A stretch of 64,000 bases of DNA from JAAFIW01 sp031414805. Lineage in GTDB: Bacteria > Pseudomonadota > Gammaproteobacteria > Burkholderiales > Burkholderiaceae_C. Position numbers and translations under genes: made by a program. The stretch covers positions 1 through 64,000 of the forward strand of contig JANOQJ010000056.1 in the NCBI GenBank assembly GCA_031414805.1, given 5' to 3'. This document shows, in pieces, positions 1 through 8,808 of the stretch. Within the stretch, counting starts at the first letter, position 1. The number at the start of each line of letters is the position of its first letter. The notes under the pieces were generated by a model. That model was not told where the DNA came from and made no database searches. It was given only the letters and a program-made list of their open reading frames with translations.

Positions 1-2
1 TG

Positions 3-419
3 CAAGCGATGTCAGCTGACCCAGACACTGGCGCTGTCGATGTATCTGAATATTGCTTGGGGCTCATCAACGGTTACCGGTCAAAAGAAGGCCTTGCGCC
101 TTATTACCTTCAGTCAAAAACTACAGAGGCTGTTTGTTGCCAAGCTGCCGAAGCTAAAACGGCTGCCGAAACTGGCGGTCACGCCAACGCTGGATGCGGC
201 TGGAAGGCGCAAGGGTTTTGCGGCGGCGGACGCAACCCCAACGGAACTGTCAAGGCTTCTGTGGACTGGTGCCCAAAGTTGTTTTTTCAAGAAGGCCCTG
301 CTGTACCTCCCGGTGCAAACCACTACACCGCCATGATGGAGCCCGCCCCGCGCGGTGTGATGTGCAGTTTCTATGGTGTTTCTCGAGACAAGCACTCTGT
401 CGTTGTGAACTATTACTAG
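3..419 (+). CDS. CAP/SCP-like secreted protein, 5' end beyond window
   Basis: The frame is open to the left edge of the window, so the true start is probably upstream; the first visible ATG is at 9. The visible 136 residues resemble a CAP (SCP/PR1-like) extracellular domain: an N-terminal helix with INGYR, many cysteines (at least six) suggesting an oxidised, exported location, and an HYTAMMEPAPRGVMCSFY segment that resembles the HYtq..W/GCg CAP signature. CAP proteins are secreted and often of unknown substrate. It precedes two exported proteins on the same strand. The assignment rests on motif resemblance only. Confidence 0.5.
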   Translation, partial: QAMSADPDTGAVDVSEYCLGLINGYRSKEGLAPYYLQSKTTEAVCCQAAEAKTAAETGGHANAGCGWKAQGFCGGGRNPNGTVKASVDWCPKLFFQEGPAVPPGANHYTAMMEPAPRGVMCSFYGVSRDKHSVVVNYY

Positions 420-447
420 CGCTTTGAACAAATTAAGAAATGAAATA

Positions 448-2481
448 ATGATGAGCAAAAAACTACACTTATTGCATTGCACCGCTATGGTGTTGATGCT
501 GGCGCTAGTTGCAGCCTGCGGTGGTGGCGGTGCTAGCGAGTCTGCCCCAGCGGCAGCTGATACACCAGGCTCTCAAATAACGCCCACGGCGACTTTGACA
601 CCCACCACATCTACAACACCCACAACATCTACCACCCCCACTGTGCCCGCTGCGCCAATCGCAACAGGGGATTGCAAAGCTGCCACCGTAACTTGGCTAG
701 TTGCGGGCAAGACCTGCAGCGCTACAGCTGGGGCAACAGCCAAAGGCACCAACGCATTAGCTACTGATCTTGTAGGCCCTGATTTTGGTTCGGCATCATT
801 TTTGTGCACCAACGGCACACTGGCCGCCGACCCTTTGGCAACATCAGCTGCTACCTGCCTGAAAGCAGACCTTCTGAAATCAAGAATGCAGGGATACCTT
901 TTAATTGACCGGCAGTCCGCGCCAAAAGAATACAGCGGCGGCTACTCTATGTATATGGCCGCTTGGCCGCTGTATAACAAATACCCCGGCGCTGCGGTTC
1001 AATCAGGCCTAGTTGGCACTTGGATGAATGCTTTTCTACCCCAGCCCAAGCCCATTGAATCTTATTCAACCATTGAAGGAGGCCTTGGCTGGTGGAACGA
1101 CACCGTATTTGGGACCGAAACGCCTAAGTTCCATATGGGCGGCGTAGCCACTGACTTCAGCGGAGTCTCCAACGGGCCTGGCATTGGCAGGGGTGACTGG
1201 AGCAAATTTAGCCAGCCGAGCGGCAAGTACGGTGTGGCCCAGCTCAGCCCCCGGTTATTGTGGCCACCCGATGGCCTGAATATGAAGCAAGGCACAAACG
1301 GCGAACTGCTGGGCGCTGGTTATTTGCCCCTTCCGTTCACCAATGTCAAAGCCACTACTGGTGGAAAAAATATTCCAACGGGCGACCTCTCATGGACGCT
1401 GTTTTTGAATGCAGGCAACTTTAAAGGCCCGGCTGCGTTCTTCATGCCCTATTTTTGGTCTCGCTCAGCCATTGAGGGGTTAAAAAACAAGGATGGTTCA
1501 GATAAAGACACGTTAGGCAATCTTCTGGATTCACGCTTGGCGGATTCCGACAAAGCCATGCAAATGGAAAACCAATATGTACCCGCATTTCAGTCAAATG
1601 ACGCCAAAGGCAACACTTATGCGCGCGTTGCACCCATCCAGTTTCCCCGGGATGCTAATGGCGATTCGGTATTGATCAACCGTGCACTGGTATTTAGGAA
1701 AAGCGCACTTTGGCCTGCGGTAGAGGCTTGGTTTAAAGGCGGCGGCCCAGTGGCAAGCAGCGAAATCAAAGTCAGTGAGTCGTTTGAGCAAGCCTTTAAC
1801 AAAGGTCACGGGTCAACCATGGCGATTTACCAAGACTCCACTCCAGACGACAAAAGAGTGCGAATTGATTGGAGCTCTTTTTCAAAAGCGGCTAATTTGA
1901 ACACCAGCACGTTGGGGTTTAGCTGGATTCAAAATTTGGTATCTAAAACAGATATCGGCAACGGCTCCGTCGTATCGCTGCCTGAGTATTACCGGTTGAG
2001 CAAAACTGCAGCGGGAAGCCCCATATGGTCGGTAGTGCAAGCCAAAGACGTACCGGCTGAAACCGGATTGGCGTCGATTGAATTTAAACGGGCTATCAGA
2101 AATAACCCACGTGCCTTTACAACCCCAATTGACGACTCAAGCCCTGCAAACGCTAGCAGCACTTGGAAGGTGCCTGGCCCTGCAAAAGGTGGCGGGCCGT
2201 TCCAAGTCAAATTAGGCGACGGCACCACAGTAACCTACTACTGGTACCTGTTTAAAAACCAGCCCACCATGCTCAACGCAGATCTCACCGACGCTGAGCG
2301 CGAAGAGGTGCAACAGCGGGTAGAAAAACTGCACAAAGAATGGACCATCAACAAAGAGTATTTGCCTGCGCCCACTGCGGGGAAACTGGCCGATATAGAC
2401 CCGGCTTTGATCGTCACGCCGCCCAAAGGTTTTGAGATTGGCTATGTGCCCATTGCCACCCGGCAAGAACAAACACCCTAA
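448..2481 (+). CDS. Large lipoprotein of unknown function
   Basis: I do not recognise the main domain. The protein begins with a signal peptide and a lipobox ending LVAAC, followed by GGGG and a Pro/Thr-rich linker (repeats of TTSTTPT), so it is predicted to be anchored in the outer membrane or periplasm. The next roughly 65 residues form a small four-cysteine module (WLVAGKTC, then FLCTNGT) that I associate with exported Burkholderiales proteins. The remaining roughly 550 residues are Trp/Tyr/Pro-rich and soluble. ATGs at 448 and 451 are preferred over the TTG at 424 because they place the positively charged MSKK directly before the hydrophobic core. Ribosome-binding signals are weak. Base use is more AT-rich than genes beyond 7.8 kb. 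Confidence 0.75.
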   Translation: MMSKKLHLLHCTAMVLMLALVAACGGGGASESAPAAADTPGSQITPTATLTPTTSTTPTTSTTPTVPAAPIATGDCKAATVTWLVAGKTCSATAGATAKGTNALATDLVGPDFGSASFLCTNGTLAADPLATSAATCLKADLLKSRMQGYLLIDRQSAPKEYSGGYSMYMAAWPLYNKYPGAAVQSGLVGTWMNAFLPQPKPIESYSTIEGGLGWWNDTVFGTETPKFHMGGVATDFSGVSNGPGIGRGDWSKFSQPSGKYGVAQLSPRLLWPPDGLNMKQGTNGELLGAGYLPLPFTNVKATTGGKNIPTGDLSWTLFLNAGNFKGPAAFFMPYFWSRSAIEGLKNKDGSDKDTLGNLLDSRLADSDKAMQMENQYVPAFQSNDAKGNTYARVAPIQFPRDANGDSVLINRALVFRKSALWPAVEAWFKGGGPVASSEIKVSESFEQAFNKGHGSTMAIYQDSTPDDKRVRIDWSSFSKAANLNTSTLGFSWIQNLVSKTDIGNGSVVSLPEYYRLSKTAAGSPIWSVVQAKDVPAETGLASIEFKRAIRNNPRAFTTPIDDSSPANASSTWKVPGPAKGGGPFQVKLGDGTTVTYYWYLFKNQPTMLNADLTDAEREEVQQRVEKLHKEWTINKEYLPAPTAGKLADIDPALIVTPPKGFEIGYVPIATRQEQTP

Positions 2482-2550
2482 GTGCAATTTACAGATTTAG
2501 TAGCCATGCTCGCGTCCTTGATAAAAGCTCGTCATAACTAAAGCAACTCC

Positions 2551-4005
2551 ATGAAAAAAAAATACAAACTCTCTAAAGAAATAATGCCTTGCTTGAATCA
2601 ACCAAAATGGTTTGTACCGAGTGTTGGGTTGGCAGTCATGTTGGCTATTGCGCCGCTGGCTGGCTGCGGTGGTGCCAATAGCGACAACCCACAGGCACAG
2701 GCACTAGTGCCTGTGCCTTCTCCTTTGCCATCTCCTGCGCCTGCGCCATCTCCTGCACCCGCACCTGCGCCATCTCCCGTACCTGCGCCTGTGATCACGG
2801 CACCGGCTATTACAGCGCAACCGGCGAACATCACAGTCACTGAACTGCAGCCCGCGTCTTTCAGCGTTACTGCCACAGGCGGTGTACCACTGAGCTACCA
2901 GTGGCGGCGCGACGGCGTGCCTGTCACCGGTGCCACATCGGCAACGCTTGCAATAACCTCTGCGCTGGCAGTTGACCATAATGCCAAGTACTCGGCCGTG
3001 GTGACCAACAGCGCTGGCTCCGTAACGAGCACCGAAGCCGTGCTGACCCAAGAGTTGCCTATGTTTTTGATGGCTGGACAATCCAACATGGAAGGCAACG
3101 TCGATACGACGCTGCTCCAATCGCTACTTACCGAACTGGCGAGCAGCGCGAGCACAGACACCATCAAGACGAATTTGGCAGAGAGTATTCGCTATTGGCA
3201 TGTAGTTGCAAACAATGGCTACGCAAAATATGGATACACCCCCCAGATGGCCGCGTTTGAGGCGTCCGAATTGGTCCGGCTAAAAGCTACAGGGCTGGTG
3301 GGTGCCAATTTAACCACCCCCAACCCCAAGGTGCTCTGCGCATGGAATTCGGCGACCGTCTCGCAGCTGGTCTTCTCAACGCTCCCAACAAAGTGCGGCG
3401 GCCCTGGCCCCGAGTTAGTGTTGGGTGAGGCTTTGAGTAAAGCCGGGTACTCAACAACTTCACTGATAAAAGTGGCCGTAGGAGGGACGAATCTGTACTC
3501 GGACTGGCGCAGTCCGCTGTCGGTGCCCTCAGGCGGCAAAGAGGGCTATTTGTATACCCAGCTTCGCACACGCATCCAATCACTGAAGACGACTCCAGCC
3601 AGCGTGAACCCATTTTGCACAAACAAAGCCTGTAAATGGGCTGCGTTCGTCTGGTTTCAAGGAGAAGCCGATTCGGACAACAATCCGGAAAAGAGTAGTG
3701 CAAACGCAGATGCCTACGAGAAAAACCTAAAGAACCTTATTGCAGATGTTCGCAAAGATGCGGGCTCGCCAACTCTGCCTGTGGTGATTGTCCAAACCGG
3801 GGCATGGGCGCAATCTTTGGCATACGGTAAGACCATCGCGGCAGCACAAACCGCTGTGGTCGGCGCAGACAAATATGCGCGAATCGTCACCACTTCCGAT
3901 TTAAGCGGGTTTTATCACTATGACCCAGCTGCACAATTCATTATTGGTGAGCGCGTTGCGCTGGCAGTGAAGGCACTTCTGGCTGCCGCACCAGCAGCAA
4001 AATAA
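2551..4005 (+). CDS. Lipoprotein with Ig-like domain and SASA-type carbohydrate esterase domain
   Basis: This is predicted to be a surface or periplasmic O-acetyl esterase of the sialate O-acetylesterase (SASA, DUF303, CE6-like) group. A lipobox (LAGC, Cys39) is followed by a proline-rich spacer of PSPAPAP repeats (about 55-82), an Ig-like domain (about 85-167, with YQWRRDG and YSAVVTNSAGS), then the esterase from about 170. The catalytic blocks are visible: GQSNMEG with the nucleophile Ser178, WFQGEAD near 370, and a C-terminal FYHYDP with the likely catalytic His near 455. The likely substrate is an acetylated polysaccharide or glycan; the precise sugar cannot be told. It follows another lipoprotein gene by 69 bp and may be cotranscribed. 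Confidence 0.8.
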   Translation: MKKKYKLSKEIMPCLNQPKWFVPSVGLAVMLAIAPLAGCGGANSDNPQAQALVPVPSPLPSPAPAPSPAPAPAPSPVPAPVITAPAITAQPANITVTELQPASFSVTATGGVPLSYQWRRDGVPVTGATSATLAITSALAVDHNAKYSAVVTNSAGSVTSTEAVLTQELPMFLMAGQSNMEGNVDTTLLQSLLTELASSASTDTIKTNLAESIRYWHVVANNGYAKYGYTPQMAAFEASELVRLKATGLVGANLTTPNPKVLCAWNSATVSQLVFSTLPTKCGGPGPELVLGEALSKAGYSTTSLIKVAVGGTNLYSDWRSPLSVPSGGKEGYLYTQLRTRIQSLKTTPASVNPFCTNKACKWAAFVWFQGEADSDNNPEKSSANADAYEKNLKNLIADVRKDAGSPTLPVVIVQTGAWAQSLAYGKTIAAAQTAVVGADKYARIVTTSDLSGFYHYDPAAQFIIGERVALAVKALLAAAPAAK

Positions 4006-4063
4006 GCGTCCCGATAATGCGCGCTTAAAGTGTTTCCCATTTGCAAGTCACCATGCTTAGGTT

Positions 4064-4402
4064 TTAGTGATTTTCTTTAGCATGGTTGATGGTGTACTTG
4101 GGTATCTCCACCACCAAGTCTTTTTGCGCCACAAAGGCTTGGCAACTAAGACGGCTATTAGGCTCTAGCCCCCAAGCGCGGTCGAGCAAGTCTTCTTCGT
4201 TTTCGTCCAACTCATTGAGCGACGCAAAACCCTCGCGCACGATGATGTGGCAGGTAGTGCAGGCACAGCTCATGTCGCAGGCGTGTTCTATTTCTACGCC
4301 GTGCTCTAGCAAGGCTTCGCAAATGCTGTCGCCTACATTGGCGTTAATGTCTTTACCCTGCGGGCAAATCTCGGCGTGGGGGAGGATTCTGATGATAGGC
4401 AT
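4064..4402 (-). CDS. fdx: ISC-type [2Fe-2S] ferredoxin
   Basis: Electron donor for Fe-S cluster assembly in the cytoplasm. The 112-residue length and the cluster ligands fit the adrenodoxin-like ISC ferredoxin: Cys42, Cys48 and Cys51 in the CDMSCACTTC loop and Cys87 in RLSCQ. It is the last gene of the isc set, 32 bp after hscA on the minus strand, the usual position in proteobacterial isc operons. Confidence 0.96.
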   Translation of the reverse strand: MPIIRILPHAEICPQGKDINANVGDSICEALLEHGVEIEHACDMSCACTTCHIIVREGFASLNELDENEEDLLDRAWGLEPNSRLSCQAFVAQKDLVVEIPKYTINHAKENH

Positions 4403-4434
4403 AAAGTTTTCGGTGCTCGGTGTTATCAGGTAAA

Positions 4435-6303
4435 TTAAACCGTCTCGATGTTTTTACCGGCTAAGGCTTTTTGGATACCGGCATTCATGCGTTGGGCGGC
4501 AAAGGCTTCTGTGCCATCGGCCAGTCGCTTAGTTTGCGCCTCAATAAAGGCAGCATCGTCAGAGGTTTTGGCCGCGCGTAGATCGTCCATCAGGCCTTCG
4601 ATGCTTCGGTGTTCTTCGTCGCTTAGCAGCGCGCTGTCGGCGTTCAGCGCGGTTTGCGTGGCCAGCACCATACGGTCAGCATCTAGCCGCGCCTCAGCTA
4701 GCGCTCTGGCCTGCATGTCAACCTGCGCAGTGCTAAAACTGTCTTGCAGCATTTGGGCAATTTGGTCATCGCTTAAGCCGTAGCTTGGCTTCACATCAAT
4801 CTGCGCTTCTACGCCGCTGATCTGCTCTTTGGCCGCTACGTTCAGCAGGCCATCGGCATCGACGGTAAACGTCACGCGAATGCGCGCTGCACCGGCCACC
4901 ATGGGCGGTATGCCGCGCAGCTCAAAACGGGCCAAGCTGCGGCAGTCCACCACCAAATCGCGCTCGCCCTGCAGCACGTGCAGCGCCAGCGCGGTTTGAC
5001 CGTCTTTGTAAGTGGTGAAGTCTTGCGCCATGGCTGTGGGTATGGTTTGGTTGCGCGGCACGATGCGCTCGACCAAACCGCCCATGGTCTCAATGCCCAG
5101 GCTGAGCGGAATCACGTCCAGCAGCAGCAAATCGCCACGGGGGTTGTTGCCTGCCAATTGGTTAGCCTGAATGGCCGCGCCCAGCGCCACCACTTCATCG
5201 GGGTTCAAGTTATTCAGTGGTGGCTTGCCAAAAAATTCTTCCACCGCGCGTTGCACCTGCGGCATGCGGGTAGAGCCGCCCACCATCACCACGCCTTGCA
5301 CCTCGGTTTTGTCCAGCTTGGCATCGCGCAGCGCTTTGCGCACGGCTTGCATAGTTTTAGCGGTCAGGTGCGCTGTAGCATGCTCAAACGCTGCTTTATC
5401 AGTGACAAAATCGGCTGAAGTCCCTGTAAATACTGCTCGGGCAGCTACAGAATTAATAGTAGACAGCTGCTCTTTCACACTGCGTGCCAGCATTTTGATG
5501 GCCGCCTTGTCGTGTGCATTGTCAGCAGTGAGTCCGGTTTGAGCCAAGATCAAATCAGCCAACGCGCGGTCGTAGTCGTCACCACCTAGTGCGCTGTCGC
5601 CGCCAGTGGAAATCACCTCAAACACGCCCTTGGACAATCGCAGTATGGAGATGTCAAACGTGCCGCCGCCTAAATCGTAAATGGCGTACACGCCTTCACT
5701 GGCGTTGTCCAGGCCATAGGCAATAGCGGCGGCAGTGGGTTCGTTAATCAAACGCAGCACGTTAATGCCGGCAAGCTGCGCGGCGTCTTTGGTAGCTTGG
5801 CGTTGCGCGTCGTCAAAATAGGCAGGCACAGTAATAACTGCGCCGTAAATGTCGTCGGCCAAGCTGTCTTCGGCGCGAAAGCGCAACGTGGCTAAAATTT
5901 CAGCGCTCACCTCTACAGGCGATTTGTCGCCATAGGCCGTGGCAATTTTGACCATGCCGCCGCCTGTGCCTTTTTCAGCCATCAGCTTGAAGGGCAGCTT
6001 GTCAGCGTTGGCAATGTCGTTCATGCCGCGGCCCATTAGGCGCTTAACGCTGGTAATCGTGTTCTCGGGGTCGGCGCTTTGCGCGGCCTGGGCTAATGCG
6101 CCAATCTGGCGGCCGTTATCAGGCAGATAACGCACCACCGATGGCAAGATCACAGCGCCCTGCTCATCTGGCAAACATTCGGCCACGCCGCTTTTCACAG
6201 CGGCTACCAACGAATGGGTGGTGCCCAGGTCAATGCCCACCGCAATGCGGCGCGTATGCGGGTCAGGGCTTTGGCCGGGTTCAGAGATTTGCAAAAGTGC
6301 CAT
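4435..6303 (-). CDS. hscA: Fe-S assembly Hsp70 chaperone HscA
   Basis: Specialised Hsp70 that with HscB drives cluster transfer from IscU. The nucleotide-binding domain carries VGIDLGTTHSLVA near residue 22, LINEPTAAAIAYG and the phosphate-2 loop GGGTFDIS; the substrate-binding domain follows from about 400. At 622 aa it is close to the usual length of about 616-620. It sits between hscB and fdx. A degenerate copy of the interspersed repeat lies in frame at about 5408-5466 and encodes SVAARAVFTGT in the ATPase domain; the stop that the consensus would give in this frame reads CGA here. Confidence 0.97.
   Translation of the reverse strand: MALLQISEPGQSPDPHTRRIAVGIDLGTTHSLVAAVKSGVAECLPDEQGAVILPSVVRYLPDNGRQIGALAQAAQSADPENTITSVKRLMGRGMNDIANADKLPFKLMAEKGTGGGMVKIATAYGDKSPVEVSAEILATLRFRAEDSLADDIYGAVITVPAYFDDAQRQATKDAAQLAGINVLRLINEPTAAAIAYGLDNASEGVYAIYDLGGGTFDISILRLSKGVFEVISTGGDSALGGDDYDRALADLILAQTGLTADNAHDKAAIKMLARSVKEQLSTINSVAARAVFTGTSADFVTDKAAFEHATAHLTAKTMQAVRKALRDAKLDKTEVQGVVMVGGSTRMPQVQRAVEEFFGKPPLNNLNPDEVVALGAAIQANQLAGNNPRGDLLLLDVIPLSLGIETMGGLVERIVPRNQTIPTAMAQDFTTYKDGQTALALHVLQGERDLVVDCRSLARFELRGIPPMVAGAARIRVTFTVDADGLLNVAAKEQISGVEAQIDVKPSYGLSDDQIAQMLQDSFSTAQVDMQARALAEARLDADRMVLATQTALNADSALLSDEEHRSIEGLMDDLRAAKTSDDAAFIEAQTKRLADGTEAFAAQRMNAGIQKALAGKNIETV
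5408..5466. repeat. Interspersed repeat copy 1, inside hscA
   Basis: The plus strand reads AAATCGGCTGAAG, then CCTGTAAATACTGCTCGGGC and AGCTAC...AATTAATAG, closely matching the family consensus (CCCTTGTAAATACTGCTCAAG, CAGCTATTAATT). It is fully embedded in the hscA coding sequence without breaking the frame. Confidence 0.7.
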
Positions 6304-6373
6304 GGTGGTGTACTGCGCGCGGCTAATGTAGTGTGTTGTTATGTGCTGCTCTATGTGCTGCAGGTTCTAGGGC

Positions 6374-6892
6374 CTATTGTCCCAGAGCCTCGTAGCGCAG
6401 CTCGATGTCGTGCTGAAAGCGCTCTATGAACATAAGGGCTCTCACGGCTTGGGCGGCTTGGAGATAATTTTTATCAACGTCTAGCAATTGCTCTACTTTT
6501 GATAGCTGCTCAAGCAGTAAATGCTTGGACTGCTGGCTGATTTCATCTAAATTTTGCCCATTATCAGCATCATCCAGCGCCTCACGCAGCTCCATCTGTT
6601 GCATCAAAAACGCAGCGGGCATGGCGGTGTTGTTTTCGGCGTTGATCGGTGCTTGGTGCAGCTCGCACAGGTAAGCAGCGCGTTGCACGGGGTCTTTCAG
6701 GCGCTGGTAGGCTTCGTTGATGCGCACGCTCCACTGCATGGCAATGCGTTGGGCTGCTGCGCCTTGGGCAGCAAACTTATCAGGGTGGGCCTGGCGCTGC
6801 AGGTCTTTCCAGCGTGCGTCAATAGTCGCGCGGTCCTGCGCAAAATTTAGTGGCAGGTTAAAAAGTTCAAAGTCGTTGGACTGAAGATTCAC
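6374..6892 (-). CDS. hscB: Fe-S assembly J-protein HscB
   Basis: Co-chaperone that delivers IscU to HscA and stimulates its ATPase. The N-terminal J domain contains HPDKF (about residues 37-41), followed by the C-terminal helical IscU-binding domain (FLMQQMELREALDD). The 172-aa length is normal. It lies between iscA and hscA. A weaker copy of the interspersed repeat overlaps the C-terminal helices (about 6489-6530). Confidence 0.95.
   Translation of the reverse strand: MNLQSNDFELFNLPLNFAQDRATIDARWKDLQRQAHPDKFAAQGAAAQRIAMQWSVRINEAYQRLKDPVQRAAYLCELHQAPINAENNTAMPAAFLMQQMELREALDDADNGQNLDEISQQSKHLLLEQLSKVEQLLDVDKNYLQAAQAVRALMFIERFQHDIELRYEALGQ
6489..6530. repeat. Interspersed repeat copy 2 (degenerate), inside hscB
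   Basis: CTACTTTTGATAGCTGCTCA followed by AGCAGTAAATG matches the core TTGATAGCTGCTTGAGCAGT of the family with few changes. The flanks are less alike than in other copies, so this assignment is the weakest of the coding copies. Confidence 0.5.
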
Positions 6893-6916
6893 GGCTTACC
6901 GCTAGCTAGGGCACAT

Positions 6917-7240
6917 TTAAACGCGGAAGCTCTCGCCACAACCGCATTTATCACGCTCGTTGGGGTTGTTAAATTTAAAGCCTTCGTTCAGGCCTTCGCG
7001 CACAAAGTCTAGTTCGGTGCCATCTAAATACGCCAAGCTTTTGGGGTCCACCATCAGCTTGATGCCTTGGGTTTCAAACAGCACATCCTCGGGCGGCACT
7101 TCGTCCACGTATTCCAGCTTGTAAGCCAAGCCTGAACAGCCGGTGGTTTTAACGCCCAAGCGCACACCAATGCCCTTACCGCGCTTGGTAAGGTATTTGG
7201 TGACGTGCTTGGCTGCGGCGGGAGATAAGGTAACGGCCAT
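6917..7240 (-). CDS. iscA: Fe-S carrier protein IscA
   Basis: A-type carrier that accepts and delivers Fe-S clusters. The 107-residue protein has the three conserved cysteines, one in TTGCSGLAY (Cys35) and two in the C-terminal CGCGESF (Cys99 and Cys101). It sits between iscU and hscB in standard isc order. Confidence 0.96.
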   Translation of the reverse strand: MAVTLSPAAAKHVTKYLTKRGKGIGVRLGVKTTGCSGLAYKLEYVDEVPPEDVLFETQGIKLMVDPKSLAYLDGTELDFVREGLNEGFKFNNPNERDKCGCGESFRV

Positions 7241-7260
7241 GGTTCGCGTTTCGTTGGTAG

Positions 7261-7304
7261 GCTGAGCGGGTAGGAAGGCTTCGACAGGCTCAGCCCGAGC
7301 GGAG
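7261..7304. repeat. Short palindromic repeat between iscU and iscA
   Basis: GCTGAG (7261) and CTCAGC (ending 7294) pair around a CTTCGACAGGCTCAGCCCGA segment. A related CTTCGATACCTCAGCCCGAA occurs at 26470. I recognise this as a dispersed element common in Betaproteobacteria. Its place inside the isc operon suggests it is tolerated in mRNA or tunes the downstream genes. Confidence 0.55.
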
Positions 7305-7319
7305 TTGATCGTGAATTAT

Positions 7320-7718
7320 TCAGGCAGCAACAGCCGCGCCGTGCTTGGCTTTGTAGTCGTTGACTGCGGCTTTGATAGCGTCTTCGGCCAAAATAGAACA
7401 GTGAATTTTCACTGGCGGCAAGGCCAGCTCTTCAGCAATGGTGCTGTTCTTGAGCGCTGCTGCTTGGTCTAGCGTTTTGCCTTTAACCCACTCGGTGACG
7501 AGCGAGCTAGACGCAATGGCCGAGCCACAGCCGTAGGTTTTAAAGCGTGCGTCTTCGATGATGCCGGTGGTTGGGTTGACCTTGATTTGCAGCTTCATCA
7601 CGTCGCCGCAGGCAGGTGCGCCCACCATGCCGGTGCCTACGGTATCGTCGCCTTTTTCAAAGCTGCCAACGTTGCGGGGGTTCTCGTAGTGGTCTACTAC
7701 TTTGTCTGAATATGCCAT
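7320..7718 (-). CDS. iscU: Fe-S cluster scaffold IscU
   Basis: Scaffold on which [2Fe-2S] clusters are built. The three cluster cysteines are visible in ACGDVMK (Cys37), YGCGSAIAS (Cys63) and HCSILAEDAI (Cys106), with the HscA recognition motif LPPVK just before the last. The 132-aa length is near normal. It is the first gene of the set here: the expected iscS and iscR are absent upstream, where a divergent flavin reductase gene lies instead. RBS AAAGAGG precedes the ATG. Confidence 0.97.
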   Translation of the reverse strand: MAYSDKVVDHYENPRNVGSFEKGDDTVGTGMVGAPACGDVMKLQIKVNPTTGIIEDARFKTYGCGSAIASSSLVTEWVKGKTLDQAAALKNSTIAEELALPPVKIHCSILAEDAIKAAVNDYKAKHGAAVAA

Positions 7719-7763
7719 TTTGTTTACCTCTTTACTTGTGTAACCTAAGATTTAATCAGTTGA

Positions 7764-7805
7764 GGACAGAGCAACCGGCTGCTACGCAGGTCGGTTGGTC
7801 TGTCC
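7764..7805. other. Long imperfect inverted repeat upstream of iscU
   Basis: GGACAGAGCAACCG (7764-7777) pairs with CGGTTGGTCTGTCC (7792-7805) with a single mismatch and a 14-base loop. It lies in the intergenic region between divergent iscU and the flavin reductase gene. No T-run follows on either strand, so it is not a typical terminator. It could be an operator, an RNA structure in the iscU leader or a remnant of a lost upstream gene. Confidence 0.6.
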
Positions 7806-7848
7806 CGCAATGTTAATAGATTCATGAATTTTCATGTAAATTCTAACC

Positions 7849-8355
7849 ATGCCACCCCACACCGCACAACCCCCCCGTTTTTCAGCCCCCGAGTTTCGTG
7901 CTGCGCTGGGCATGTTTGCCACGGGCGTCACCATCGTCACCGCCCGCACTGCCAGCGGGGACTTGGTGGGCCTGACGGCCAACTCGTTCAACTCCGTATC
8001 GCTGTCGCCGCCGCTGGTGCTGTGGAGCCTCGCACGTGCTGCGGGCTCGCTGGCCGCTTTCAGCACCGGCTCGCACTACGCCATCAACATCCTGGGGGCC
8101 GACCAGCAAGCGCTGGCGCAGCGCTTTGCCAGCAAAAACATCGATCGTTGGGCCGACGTGGCTTTCGAGGACGGCGCGGGCGGAGCGCCCTTGCTGGCTG
8201 GGTGCGCCGCCTCATTCGAGTGCTTCAACCGCAGCCGCTATGAAGAAGGTGACCACGTGATTTTTGTGGGCGAGGTGGAGCGCTGCAGCCACCGCGAGGG
8301 TGCCTCGCCACTGCTGTTTCATGGGGGCAAGTTTTTTACCGAGCACCCGCTCTGA
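7849..8355 (+). CDS. Flavin reductase family (FMN-binding) protein
   Basis: A 168-aa flavin reductase-like protein of the HpaC/nitrilotriacetate monooxygenase component B type. These reduce FMN or FAD with NAD(P)H and supply it to a two-component monooxygenase. Visible hallmarks are FATGVTIVTA, GLTANSFNSVSLSPPLVLWSL and the C-terminal DHVIFVGEVE with the final FHGGKFF. No oxygenase partner is adjacent. A marR gene starts 5 bp downstream. A role with the hpa pathway 11 kb away is possible but not shown. Confidence 0.85.
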   Translation: MPPHTAQPPRFSAPEFRAALGMFATGVTIVTARTASGDLVGLTANSFNSVSLSPPLVLWSLARAAGSLAAFSTGSHYAINILGADQQALAQRFASKNIDRWADVAFEDGAGGAPLLAGCAASFECFNRSRYEEGDHVIFVGEVERCSHREGASPLLFHGGKFFTEHPL

Positions 8356-8360
8356 CGAGC

Positions 8361-8786
8361 GTGACCCAGCGCTTCGTCGACACCTACCTGGGCTACCTGC
8401 TGGGCCAGGCCAACCACGCCCTCTTCAAAGACTTTGAGGCCCAGGTGCAAGCCGCCGGGCTCACGTCCATCGAGTGGCGGGTGCTGGCCACGCTACACGA
8501 CAGCGATGCGATGGCGGTGACCCAACTGGCGCAAGAGGTGCTGTCCAAACAACCCACCGTGACCAAGCTGGTGCAGCGCATGGCGGCGCAGGGCTGGGTT
8601 AGTTTGTGGGGCGACGCCCAAGACCAGAGGCGCACGCTGGTGGCCATCGAGAAGGCAGGTTTGCGTTTGGTCAAACCGTTGATTGAAGCGGCAAAACAGC
8701 AGGAAGCCCAGGTAATGAAAGGGCTTGATGCTACTGAAATTGAAGCAATCAAGGAATTGCTATTGAAGTTGACACGACTGGATTGA
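8361..8786 (+). CDS. MarR-family transcriptional regulator
   Basis: A 141-aa winged-helix regulator: helices around LTSIEWRVLATLHD, a recognition helix at SKQPTVTKLVQRM, and a wing at DAQDQRRTLVAI. It starts with GTG at 8361, only 5 bp after the flavin reductase stop, so the two are probably one transcript, and the MarR protein likely controls it in response to a small aromatic ligand. The 3' end carries AT-rich codons (TTGAAGCAATCAAGG) unlike its start. Confidence 0.88.
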   Translation: MTQRFVDTYLGYLLGQANHALFKDFEAQVQAAGLTSIEWRVLATLHDSDAMAVTQLAQEVLSKQPTVTKLVQRMAAQGWVSLWGDAQDQRRTLVAIEKAGLRLVKPLIEAAKQQEAQVMKGLDATEIEAIKELLLKLTRLD

Positions 8787-8808
8787 GGAAGGTTTTCCTC
8801 CCCCTACC

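Noticed and set aside
8730..8780. Possible further interspersed repeat at the 3' end of the marR gene
   Set aside because: GCTACTGAAATTGAAGC resembles a flank, but the AGCTGCTTGAGCAGT core is absent.
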